DNA of 59,424 nucleotides, taken from Prescottella subtropica. Its GTDB lineage: Bacteria; Actinomycetota; Actinomycetes; Mycobacteriales; Mycobacteriaceae. The number at the start of each line of letters is the position of its first letter. The first letter of the stretch is position 1. Shown here piece after piece: positions 43,091 through 51,261 of the stretch. The notes under the pieces were generated by a model. It made no database searches, was not told where the DNA came from, and saw only the letters and a list, made by a program, of their open reading frames with translations. A program made the position numbers and the translations under genes. Where the stretch lies: positions 1 through 59,424 of the forward strand of contig NZ_SKCH01000022.1 in assembly GCF_005434945.1 (NCBI RefSeq), given 5' to 3'.

Positions 43091-43956
43091 GAGCATGTCT
43101 CATGTGGATGAACGGTCTTGCCGGGCATAGCCTGGGGTATGACCGATACGTTGTCACTTCGGTTGGTTCCGGATGCGTTGTGGGAGATCGTCGAACCGTT
43201 GATTCCGCAGTTCACGCCGCGTCCGCAGGGTGGGGGTTCGGCGCCGGTGGACGATCGGGCGGTGTTCACCGCGATCGTGTACGTCCTGGCCAGTGGTTGC
43301 GCGTGGAGGCAACTACCGCCGTCGTTCGGGGTCACCGTGCCGACCGCGCATCGCCGGTTCACCGCCTGGGTGGCGGCCGGGGTGTTCGAGGAACTGCACC
43401 GTGCGGTTCTCGACCGGCTCGGCAGCTCCGGTGAGGTGGACTGGTCGGCGGCGATCCTGGACGCGGCGAGTGTGCGGGCGAAAAAGGGGGGTCTGGGACC
43501 GGGCCGAGTCCGGTCGACCGCGGCAAGAAGGGGTCGAAGATCCACGTCCTGTCCGATGCCGACGGAATCCCGCTGGTAGTCGCGGTGTCCGCCGCGAACA
43601 TCCACGACAGCCGGCTGCTGCAGCCGGTGGTGTCCGCGATACCCGCGGTCAGGTCCCGCCGCGGTCCCCGCCGGCACAGGCCGGGTCGTTTGCGGGCCGA
43701 CAAGGGCTACGACTCCGACAGTCACCGCCGGTGGCTTCGTGAACACCGGATCGTCCCGCGGATCGCGCGCCGCGGTATCGACAGCAACGATCGACTCGGC
43801 CGATACCGGTGGAAGATCGAACGCACCCTGGCCTGGCTCACCGGCTACCGGCGGCTGACCATCCGCTACGAACGCTACGGCGAAAACTTCGCAGGATTCC
43901 TCCACCTCGCGGCCGCGTTGACCTGCTTCAAGAAACTCCCCACATGAGACATGCTC
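43091..43956 (+). mobile_element. IS5-family insertion sequence (866 bp)
   Basis: Ends are perfect 16-bp inverted repeats, GAGCATGTCTCATGTG at left and CACATGAGACATGCTC at right, flanked by a 3-bp direct duplication TAA (43088-43090 and 43957-43959). A TNA-type target is known for IS5-group elements such as IS427/IS1031. It carries one transposase gene with an internal frameshift site and interrupts the gene at 42309-44164. Confidence 0.93.
43139..43947 (+). CDS. IS5-family transposase made by -1 frameshifting (orfA/orfB)
   Basis: The first frame from ATG 43139 (MTDTLSLRLVPDALWEIVEP) encodes the N-terminal DUF4096-like domain and the first catalytic Asp (SAAILDAASVRAKKGG). The second frame continues PSPVDRGKKGSKIHVLSDAD and holds the second Asp (RADKGYDSD) and the Glu (RYRWKIERTLAWL). 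The shift lies at AAAAAGGGGGG (43481-43491), where a -1 slip joins the frames, as known for the IS427 group. Programmed frameshifting is therefore more likely than decay. The element is probably active, given its intact ends and duplication. Confidence 0.85.
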
Positions 43957-44201
43957 TAAGGGTCGGTCGGCTTGGAGCGATGCGCCACTGCTCGAATCGG
44001 CGAGCCGCTTTCGCTCGCTGTTCCACTCGTCGTCGAGATGGAACCAGGGCCCGAGACAGGAGAGCCCGGATGACCGCGGCTTCGGGCGATTCAAGGTTGA
44101 ACGTGCTGTGCGAGGTCGGCTGACCGGCCCGTTTCTGACTCTGTCGCCGGTTCGATCTACTCATTCTGGAGTCCTTCTTCTCGCTGTGTTTTCAGGAACT
44201 G

Positions 44202-44873
44202 CTACCCGAACCGCAGCCAGCTTCGTGCTGGCAGCCCCATCGAGCGATGAGCCAGAGGGATCGTCGGCACGGCTCGTGGGGTCGGGTCGACGCGCACGAT
44301 GCGGCCGCCACCGGCGGTTGGTCTCGGGGCTGGTAGTGGCGGGTAGGCGTCGGGGTCGGTCCGCGGGGTGGAGATTTCGCGGCCGGCTGCGATGCACCAT
44401 TCCTCGGAAGTGGTCATGTGGCCGTTGAGTCGGCCGGTGTTCAGTCGCATCTTCGTTGCTCGGCCGCACTCCGGGCAGGTCACCGGCACGGCCCGGCCCA
44501 GTCGTTCCGCGTCCGAGGAGCGGGACCGGTGCGACCACGTGGCGGGCTCGAGGTTGCACGAGCGGGAGCCGATGATCGTCCGCGCGAGCATGTGGAGGGG
44601 GATGCGCTTGCCGACGGTGAGGGCGCGGCGCTGCAGCCGGGACAGCAGTTCCACGGCGACCTCCCGAAGATCCTCCGCCCCGGCGGACGCACCATCGGTG
44701 ATCTCCGCCAGTGGGACGAGGCCGTGGGTCTCCATCTCGGCGACGGTGTAGAGGAACAACACTTCGTCGTCGCAGCAGGCGCTACACCGCGGCCCCGGGT
44801 AGCGGGTCTGCGGTTTGCTGCAGAACGAGCAGGTCCCCTGATGTCGACGTCCTCTGTGCGTAGGTGTGGCCAT
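44202..44873 (-). CDS. Zinc-ribbon-containing orphan protein
   Basis: A 223-residue protein. Near the N-terminus GTCSFCSKPQTRYPGPRCSA has two CxxC pairs (CSFC, CSAC), and a second cluster, VTCPECGRATKMRLNTGRLN, lies at about 150. Between them is a helical segment (VAVELLSRLQRRALTVGKRI). The tail is Pro-rich and basic. Zinc ribbons of this sort usually bind nucleic acid. AAGGAGGG precedes the ATG at 44873. It is divergent from the NYN gene and upstream of the gene interrupted by the IS, so the two may have formed a module facing the defence genes. Confidence 0.65.
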   Translation of the reverse strand: MATPTHRGRRHQGTCSFCSKPQTRYPGPRCSACCDDEVLFLYTVAEMETHGLVPLAEITDGASAGAEDLREVAVELLSRLQRRALTVGKRIPLHMLARTIIGSRSCNLEPATWSHRSRSSDAERLGRAVPVTCPECGRATKMRLNTGRLNGHMTTSEEWCIAAGREISTPRTDPDAYPPLPAPRPTAGGGRIVRVDPTPRAVPTIPLAHRSMGLPARSWLRFG

Positions 44874-45195
44874 GTCCCCTCCTTGGTAGCCGGCACGTGT
44901 GTGCCGGCTCTCGATCTGTCTGGTTGGCAGTGTCCTGGAACGGTCCGACAGGACGGTGTCCCGGCCGGGGGACATCCCCGGATCGGGGTCTCTGCAGCCG
45001 GGCACTTGTGGCCGGCGTCGAACTGAAGTGCCAGCTGGTGCCGCTTTCGCGGCAATGAAACACGCTGCTGTATACAACTCAACCAGCCGGAAACTTAACA
45101 CATCACAGTCTGTGTACTTGCATACAGATAGTCATGTCTGTATGGTTCTCATCAGAAATGATCATCAAGTTTGCCGCCGACAGAGCGAGGCCACC
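44874..45195. other. Divergent promoter region, AT-rich island
   Basis: A 322-bp gap between divergent genes. From about 45060 to 45170 it is strikingly AT-rich against its surroundings. It contains a TGTATACA palindrome (45069-45076) and the inverted repeat listed separately. I see no gene. It probably holds promoters for both directions. Confidence 0.6.
45118..45146 (+). promoter_or_regulatory. Promoter with overlapping operator for the NYN gene
   Basis: TTGCAT (45118-45123) and TATGGT (45141-45146) have a 17-bp spacer. Across them lies a perfect inverted repeat, CATACAGA (45121-45128) and TCTGTATG (45137-45144), with an 8-base spacer, placed so that a bound repressor would block polymerase. 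Confidence 0.6.
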
Positions 45196-45729
45196 ATGAA
45201 CGTCGTCCCCTTCCGCCCCACGCAGGTTCACGCCACCCCCGCGCCGGCGCACACCCTCATCGCGACCCGCCGCCTGCCGGCTGCGCGACGCCTGCACCTG
45301 CTCGACATCGAGAATCTGTGCGGCACGAGCCACCTGACCACGAGCATGGTCATCTACGTCCTCGACGCCTACCGGCGCGAAATCGGTATCGGCCCTTCGG
45401 ACCACCTTGTGGTGGGGGTTTCGCACCACAACGCACTCGCTGCCGGCCGGATCGTTCCCGACGCCCGGATCTGCGTCCGATCCGGCGCGGATGGCGCTGA
45501 CCTCGCGCTCCTCGACATCCTCGACAGTGAGCGAGTCCAGGACCGGTTCGCTGAGATCTGCCTCGGTACCGGCGACAGCATCTTCGCTGACCCCGCCGCG
45601 GCGATGACCGGAGGAAGAGCCCGCATCCGGGTCGTCGCAGGCTTCGGTGCCGCGTCCCGACGCCTGCGTCTGGCCGCCGGCGCTTTCACTCAGCTGACCT
45701 TCACGTCTTTTGTTCAGGAGCACGCATGA
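45196..45729 (+). CDS. NYN/PIN-like ribonuclease-domain protein
   Basis: A 177-residue protein. RLHLLDIENLCGTSHLTTSM gives the first acidic residue of a NYN (LabA/MARF1-like) nuclease core; GADGADLALLDILDSERV and EICLGTGDSIFADPAAAMTG give the following acidic positions (GxGDSIFA resembles the S/G-D-x-D/x-F motif). The end, ASRRLRLAAGAFTQL, matches the last helix-strand. Such domains cleave RNA with Mg. The protein overlaps the next gene (ATGA), which encodes an HTH-methylase fusion, and follows a repressor-controlled-looking promoter, consistent with a defence or toxin role. Confidence 0.7.
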   Translation: MNVVPFRPTQVHATPAPAHTLIATRRLPAARRLHLLDIENLCGTSHLTTSMVIYVLDAYRREIGIGPSDHLVVGVSHHNALAAGRIVPDARICVRSGADGADLALLDILDSERVQDRFAEICLGTGDSIFADPAAAMTGGRARIRVVAGFGAASRRLRLAAGAFTQLTFTSFVQEHA

Positions 45730-47804
45730 CCACGCCGCCCGCCGACACCATCTCCACGGTCGCGATCGCGGAGATCCTGGGTGTCACCCGCGGCACCATC
45801 ACCAACTGGAAGAGCCGCAAGGCCGACTTCCCCGAGCCGGTGGCCGGCACCGTCCGCAGCCCCCTGTACGACCGGCAGGAAATCTTCCGGTGGCTGATCG
45901 CCAACGGTAAGGCCACCGGCCAGCAGCTCAGCGCCCCGAGCGTCGGTCAGGTCGTCGTGCAGCTGTTCGATCTGATCCGTAGCCAGGGGGTTTCCGCGGA
46001 TGTCCTCAGCGCCGCTACCTGCTACATCCGGCTGTCCCGGAACACGGACTTTCCCCCGTCGTGTCGATGGACCGAGGAGCTGTCGCCCGGGGAGGTCGCC
46101 GACGCGATCCGGAATGCCGACCAGTGGGCGCGCTCCAGCGACGTGACGTACGGGATGCCGATCTTCGCCCCACTGGCCAGGGCACTCGACACCCCGGCGG
46201 GTGCACGGGAATTCGTCGGCCACATCCTCGAGCAGATCGCGGGGGTGCATGATCTCGAGGCGCTACACGCGGCCCTGCTGCATGCTGCCCGATCTACTCC
46301 GTACGGGGAGGGATCGTTGCCCGACGATGTGGCCACGATGGCGGCCCAGCTGATTCCGGACAGTGCGACCAGCATTCTCGACTACTACTGCACCAGCGGT
46401 TCACTCGTCGTCGCGTGCGGAAAGCAGCACCCTGCTGCGGATCTGGTGGCAGCCTCACCGCGCCTCGACGTCCTCGAATCTGCGGTCCGGTGGGCTCTGA
46501 TCGCGGATGTCGGCCTCGAGGTCGTCGACGGTGATGTCCTCTGCGGCACCGCCATGGACTACCGGGCCGATGCGGTGGTGTGCCACGCCCCGTGGGGGAT
46601 GAGATTGTCGGACCGATCGCGGTCGATGATCCGTGACACCGATCCGCGATGGATGTTCGGCACTCCTCGCGGAGACCTTCACTCAGCCCTCCTGCAGGAT
46701 GCGATCTACCGACTCAACCCGGGCGGACGCGCCGTGGTGCTCTGCCCCAAATCAGTCCTGTTCAACAACTCGAGCAGAACCATCCGTGAGGGACTGCTCC
46801 GCCAGGGATGCCTCGACGCGGTCATCTCCGTTCCTCCGGGAGCTCTGTCGAACACCGGAATCGGCTTCTGCGTCCTGATCCTCACCCGCCCCGGCGAGGC
46901 CACCGACACCGAGAACGTGCTGCTCCTCGACATCGACAGCCCACCCACGCGGGGGGAGCGCCCCGACTTCCCGGACGCGGTCCGCTGCTATCGCCAGTGG
47001 TTCGACACCGGCACCGTCGATGCCGACTCCGGGAACGCCTTCCGGGCACCCGTCCGCGACATCGTGGCCCCCCACGGGTCACTGGACCCCACCAAATGGC
47101 GGGAAGCCGCGAACCGGCCCGACACCGACACCCTCACAGACACCCTCGACCTTGCCCGCAGAGAACTGGAGAACGCCCTGACCGTGACGACCGCCCTGGA
47201 CACCCACTGGACCCCGCAGGTAGACCGTGCCTCCCGCTACGCCACCATCGGCTCACTGACGGACATCACGATCCACCGCGGCGTCTCGTTGGATCGGCGC
47301 GTCCTCGACGCCGACTCTGGCCGCGGCGTCCCGGTACTCTCCGTCGCAGTTCTCCGCGGCCGCACCGACGAGATCCGGATGGTCGACCCGGACACCGTCC
47401 GCGGCCGGATGGTCCTGACCGAACCCGGCGACGTCATCACCTATCCGACCCCGAACGGCATCGTCGCCACGGTCTGGGACCAGCCAGGATGGCTGCCCAA
47501 CTCGCACTCGGAGATCCTGCGCATCACCGACCCCGAGGCGTTCGACCCGGAGTTCCTCGCCCTGTGCCTGTCGTCTCGCCTGATCACCGACCCGGTGACG
47601 GTCGGCACGGTCATGCCCCGTGCCCAGTCGAAGAACGTCACGATCCCGCTGATCCAGATCACCGACCAACGCTCGATCGTCGCCTACCGCCGGCAGGTCG
47701 ACCAGATCGCCGCGCAGGGACAACGACTCACCCAGGCCGCCGACGAACTCCGGCGCGCCCTCGCCGACGCCGCAGCCAGCGGCATCACGATGGCCCCGTC
47801 ATGA
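45726..47804 (+). CDS. HTH-methylase-specificity fusion with degenerate catalytic motifs
   Basis: A 692-residue three-part protein. Residues 9-55 form a helix-turn-helix (VAIAEILGVTRGTITNWKSR). Residues 190-400 have the fold of a HsdM-type N6-adenine methylase, but motif I is ILDYYCTSGSLVVACG instead of DPACGSGG-like, and motif IV is CHAPWGMR (about 286-293) where NPPF/NPPY is required. The last 200 residues (ITIHRGVSLDRRV, VMPRAQSKNVTIPLIQITDQ) resemble a HsdS target-recognition domain with its coiled end. It should recognise DNA and perhaps SAM, but methylation is doubtful. Translationally coupled to the NYN gene. Whether it belongs with the type I system 137 bp downstream is open. Confidence 0.75.
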   Translation: MTTPPADTISTVAIAEILGVTRGTITNWKSRKADFPEPVAGTVRSPLYDRQEIFRWLIANGKATGQQLSAPSVGQVVVQLFDLIRSQGVSADVLSAATCYIRLSRNTDFPPSCRWTEELSPGEVADAIRNADQWARSSDVTYGMPIFAPLARALDTPAGAREFVGHILEQIAGVHDLEALHAALLHAARSTPYGEGSLPDDVATMAAQLIPDSATSILDYYCTSGSLVVACGKQHPAADLVAASPRLDVLESAVRWALIADVGLEVVDGDVLCGTAMDYRADAVVCHAPWGMRLSDRSRSMIRDTDPRWMFGTPRGDLHSALLQDAIYRLNPGGRAVVLCPKSVLFNNSSRTIREGLLRQGCLDAVISVPPGALSNTGIGFCVLILTRPGEATDTENVLLLDIDSPPTRGERPDFPDAVRCYRQWFDTGTVDADSGNAFRAPVRDIVAPHGSLDPTKWREAANRPDTDTLTDTLDLARRELENALTVTTALDTHWTPQVDRASRYATIGSLTDITIHRGVSLDRRVLDADSGRGVPVLSVAVLRGRTDEIRMVDPDTVRGRMVLTEPGDVITYPTPNGIVATVWDQPGWLPNSHSEILRITDPEAFDPEFLALCLSSRLITDPVTVGTVMPRAQSKNVTIPLIQITDQRSIVAYRRQVDQIAAQGQRLTQAADELRRALADAAASGITMAPS

Positions 47805-47941
47805 CCCCGTGAACTGACCACCAGCCCATCCTTTCGCGTCCCGAACCTCAGACGAGGCCGGCAGCGCACCGCCGACACCGATTGTCGGCGCCCACAGATA
47901 CCGTGCATCGACCCATCGAACACCGAAGGACCAGCCCTTTT

Positions 47942-49915
47942 ATGGCCACCACCAACGCCAGTCTGATCTGGAACATCGCGAACCTGCTGCGCGGCCCCTA
48001 CCAGCCGAACCAGTACGGCGACGTGATCCTGCCGTTCACGATCCTGCGCCGCCTCGACGCGATCCTCGCCCCCACCAAGGATCAAGTGCTCGCCGAGTAC
48101 AAGAAGACCCAGGGACTCGGGATCGACCCGTTCGTGGTCCTCAAATCGAAGTTCGCGCTGCCGTTCTTCAACACCTCCGTGTGGGACTTCGGCAAACTCG
48201 CCGCCGACCCCGCCGGCCTGGCCGACAACCTCCTCGACTACCTCGAGGGCTTCTCCACGAACATCCGCGACGTGTTCGACGGCTACGGCCTGCCCACCCT
48301 GATCGCCGAACTCGACAAGAAGGACCGCCTGTTCCTGATCGTCAAGGAATTCGCCAACGTCGACCTGCACCCGGACCGGGTCACCGGGCACGACATGGGC
48401 TACATCTTCGAAGAACTCATCCGCAAGTTCGCCGAATCCAACAACGCGCAGGCCGGTGACCACTTCACCCCCCGCGAAGTCATCGCCCTCATGGTGGATC
48501 TGCTCTACGCCGACCAGGACCTCGAGCTCACCGCACCCGGGATCGTGCGCACCATCTACGACCCCGCCTCCGGCACCGGCGGCATGCTCTCGACCGCCTA
48601 CGACCACCTCGTCGCCATGAACCCGGCCGCGAAGCCGGTTCTGTTCGGGCAGGAGATCAACCCCCGCTCCTACGCGATGTGCAAATCCGACATGGTCATC
48701 AAGGGCCAGAGTGTCGACAACATCTACCTCGGCGACACCCTCTCCGACGACGGCTTCTCCGGGCACCACTTCGACTTCCTGCTCTCCAACCCGCCGTTCG
48801 GCGTCGAATGGAAGAGCCAGCAGGCGACCGTGACCGCCGAACACGAACAGCAGGGCCACGCCGGCCGCTTCGGCCCCGGACTTCCCCGTGTCTCGGACGG
48901 CTCGCTGCTGTTCCTGCTGCACCTGATCAAGAAGATGCGCCCCGTCCGCACCCCCGCCGACAAGGGCTCCCGCCTGGCGATCGTCCTCAACGGATCCCCA
49001 CTGTTCACCGGCGGCGCCGGCTCCGGCGAGTCGAACATCCGGCAGTGGATCATCGAGAACGACCTCCTCGACGCGATCATCGCCCTGCCGACCGACATGT
49101 TCTACAACACCGGCATCTCCACCTACATCTGGATCCTCGACAACAAGAAAACCGAGGAGCGCAAGGGCAAGGTTCAGCTCATCAACGCCGTCGACATGTT
49201 CGGCAAGATGCGCAAATCGTTGGGCTCCAAGCGCAAGCAGCTGCGTGACGAGGACATCAAGCTGATCTGCGAGCTGTACGACGGCTTCCGCAACGACGAG
49301 GGCACTGACGAGCCTGCCCTGTCGAAGATCTTCGACAACACCGCGTTCGGGTACCGCACCATCACCGTCGAACGCCCCCTGCAGCTGTCGTTCCACGTCC
49401 ACGAGGACACCGCCGAGCAGGTCCTCACGGTCAAGGCCATCGCCAAGCTGCCCGCTGATGAGCAGACTGCAGTCCGGGATGCGCTCACCGCACTCGCCGG
49501 CCGGTCATGGTCCAACCGGGACAAGTTCGTCGCCGACCTGAAAACCGCACTCAAGATCGCCGGCATGACCAAGCCCGGCGCCCCCGTCGTCAAGGCCATC
49601 TGGGGTGCGGTCGGCCAACACGACCCCGCCGCCGACAGCGTCATGTCGAAGGGCAAGCCCGACGCCGACTCCTCCCTTCGTGACACCGAGAACGTGCCCC
49701 TCACCGAGGACATCGAGGACTATTTCGACCGCGAAGTCCTCCCGCACGTGCCCGACGCGTGGATTGACCACGACAAGACCAAGATCGGCTACGAAATCCC
49801 CTTCACCCGCCACTTCTACCGTTACATCCCACCCCGACCCCTCGACGAGATCCAGAAAGACCTCCGCGGCCTCGTCACCGAGATCCAGGCCATGCTCGCG
49901 GAGGTGGGCGCGTGA
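47942..49915 (+). CDS. hsdM: Type I restriction-modification methyltransferase subunit
   Basis: A 657-residue adenine-N6 methyltransferase. The N-terminal helical domain starts TNASLIWNIANLLRGPYQPN. Motif I is IYDPASGTGGMLSTAYD (about 204-220) and motif IV is LLSNPPFGVEW (about 279-289), both intact. FYNTGISTYIWILDNKKTEE is also typical. A C-terminal extension of about 150 residues makes it longer than classic HsdM. With HsdS it methylates host sites, and with HsdR it cuts foreign DNA. ATG 47942 is used; GAAGGA lies a little far upstream. It overlaps hsdS by 4 bases. Confidence 0.95.
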   Translation: MATTNASLIWNIANLLRGPYQPNQYGDVILPFTILRRLDAILAPTKDQVLAEYKKTQGLGIDPFVVLKSKFALPFFNTSVWDFGKLAADPAGLADNLLDYLEGFSTNIRDVFDGYGLPTLIAELDKKDRLFLIVKEFANVDLHPDRVTGHDMGYIFEELIRKFAESNNAQAGDHFTPREVIALMVDLLYADQDLELTAPGIVRTIYDPASGTGGMLSTAYDHLVAMNPAAKPVLFGQEINPRSYAMCKSDMVIKGQSVDNIYLGDTLSDDGFSGHHFDFLLSNPPFGVEWKSQQATVTAEHEQQGHAGRFGPGLPRVSDGSLLFLLHLIKKMRPVRTPADKGSRLAIVLNGSPLFTGGAGSGESNIRQWIIENDLLDAIIALPTDMFYNTGISTYIWILDNKKTEERKGKVQLINAVDMFGKMRKSLGSKRKQLRDEDIKLICELYDGFRNDEGTDEPALSKIFDNTAFGYRTITVERPLQLSFHVHEDTAEQVLTVKAIAKLPADEQTAVRDALTALAGRSWSNRDKFVADLKTALKIAGMTKPGAPVVKAIWGAVGQHDPAADSVMSKGKPDADSSLRDTENVPLTEDIEDYFDREVLPHVPDAWIDHDKTKIGYEIPFTRHFYRYIPPRPLDEIQKDLRGLVTEIQAMLAEVGA

Positions 49916-51261
49916 GCTGGCCTGCCTATGCGGAGTACGCGGAGTCTGGTATCGATTGGCTCACGCAAGTTCCAGCGTCCTGGCGAATCGAACGAATGCG
50001 AAACATCTTCACGAAGATGCAGCGGCCCTACGGGGAGGATGCTGAGACCGTGACGGCCTTCCGGGACGGAACCGTCACACGCCGCTCGAACCGGCGGACG
50101 GACGGGTTCACCGAAGCCGACAAGTACATCGGGTATCAAGGCATTGAACCCGGTGATTTGGCCATCCATGCGATGGATGGGTTCGCTGGTGCGATCGGAG
50201 TGTCCGACTCGCAAGGCAAGTGTTCCCCTGTGGTTTCGGTATGCCGTGCGAGCGGACTGGAGGATCCCCACTACTTCGCTCACATCTTGCGGCACATCGC
50301 CCGGTCTGGGTTCCTTACGGCAATCGCGAAGGGAATCCGTGAGCGATCAACAGATTTCCGATGGGCTGATGCACGGGACATCTGCGTCCCCTGCCCGCCT
50401 ATTGAGGAGCAGCAAGCAATCGCGGTCTTCCTCGACCGTGAGACCGCCAAGATCGATGCGCTGATCGTCAAGCAGGAACAGCTCATCGCCACCCTGCGCG
50501 AGGACCGTGCCGCCACGATCACCCAGGCCGTCATGAAGGGCCTCGACCCGAACGCCGCGATGAAGGACTCAGGTACATCCTGGCTCGGTTCGATTCCAGA
50601 GGACTGGACCGCGTGCCGACTCGGGCGGTTGTGTCGCTCAGTCTCAGACGGCCCCCACTTCTCTCCCGCGTATGTGGATGAGAGCGAGGGGGTGATGTTC
50701 CTTTCTGCACGCAACATCAAGGTCGACGGGTGGTCGCTCGCGGACTCGAAGTTCATTTCAGAGGACGACTACGTGGAGTTCTCTCGACGGGTCGTTCCCG
50801 AGCTTGGTGATGTCCTATACACCAAGGGTGGCACCACTGGAATTGCAAGGGCAGTCGACATCGAGGGTCGATTCCAGGTGTGGGTTCATGTTGCTGTGCT
50901 GAAGCTGATCAGGGGCACCGTTACGCCGGAATACCTTGCGTACGCATTGAATAGCGCACCCTGCTACGAGCAATCTCAGCTCTACACCAGAGGTGCGACG
51001 AACAAGGACCTCGGGCTGAGTCGTATGGTCCGCATCCAACTTGCGCTGCCTCCGGTCCAGGAGCAGCAGGAGATTGTCGACTTCCTCGATGACCGCTGCG
51101 CGAATGTCGACGCCCTGATCGTGAAGTCGACCGAGGTGATCGGGACGTTGCGTGAGTACCGGTCGGCGCTGATCACGGATGCGGTGACGGGGAAGATCGA
51201 CGTCCGCGGCGCGGTCGTAGAAGAAGCGAATATCCTTGTGGCGCATGGGGGAATGAAGTGA
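49912..51261 (+). CDS. hsdS: Type I restriction-modification specificity subunit
   Basis: A 449-residue DNA-recognition subunit with two target-recognition domains. Each ends in the conserved helical spacer: PPIEEQQAIAVFLDRETAKI followed by TLREDRAATITQAVM (about 165-205) and PPVQEQQEIVDFLDDRCANV followed by TLREYRSALITDAVTG (about 380-425). The second domain begins SGTSWLGSIPEDWTACRLGR. Two domains predict a bipartite target. Base use inside the domains is more AT-rich than in hsdM, as is common where specificity domains are exchanged. GTG start overlaps hsdM; the stop overlaps the DUF262 gene. Confidence 0.93.
   Translation: MSWPAYAEYAESGIDWLTQVPASWRIERMRNIFTKMQRPYGEDAETVTAFRDGTVTRRSNRRTDGFTEADKYIGYQGIEPGDLAIHAMDGFAGAIGVSDSQGKCSPVVSVCRASGLEDPHYFAHILRHIARSGFLTAIAKGIRERSTDFRWADARDICVPCPPIEEQQAIAVFLDRETAKIDALIVKQEQLIATLREDRAATITQAVMKGLDPNAAMKDSGTSWLGSIPEDWTACRLGRLCRSVSDGPHFSPAYVDESEGVMFLSARNIKVDGWSLADSKFISEDDYVEFSRRVVPELGDVLYTKGGTTGIARAVDIEGRFQVWVHVAVLKLIRGTVTPEYLAYALNSAPCYEQSQLYTRGATNKDLGLSRMVRIQLALPPVQEQQEIVDFLDDRCANVDALIVKSTEVIGTLREYRSALITDAVTGKIDVRGAVVEEANILVAHGGMK

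Larger units (their letters stand above)
42309..44164 (-). pseudogene. Helical protein gene split by an IS5-family insertion
   Basis: The N-terminal part (44164 to 43957; MSRSNRRQSQKRAG onward, with ribosome binding site AGAAGGA) and the C-terminal part (43090 to 42309) are separated by the 866-bp insertion. Removing the element and one copy of the 3-bp duplication restores a continuous frame across RPTLSSSIYLDD, giving 328 residues. The product was an alpha-helical soluble protein (LESASRTVWILSDESRDERR, ASGIAHGYTWTTNYLHDVTD) of no family I recognise. The clean junction indicates recent inactivation. It lay 37 bp after the zinc-finger gene, in one operon. Confidence 0.85.

Noticed and set aside
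43139-43947. Treating the IS5 transposase as a pseudogene because of its frame change
   Set aside because: The shift lies on an A5G6 slippery run at the place used for programmed frameshifting in this subgroup, and the ends and catalytic residues are intact.
45103-45723. A 206-codon minus-strand frame opposite the NYN gene
   Set aside because: It lacks a ribosome binding site and domain signature. The plus-strand frame has NYN motifs and couples to the next gene.
45726-47804. Annotating this gene simply as an active hsdM or hsdS
   Set aside because: It carries both folds plus an HTH, but the methylase motifs I and IV are not functional forms, and a complete canonical hsdM and hsdS follow immediately.
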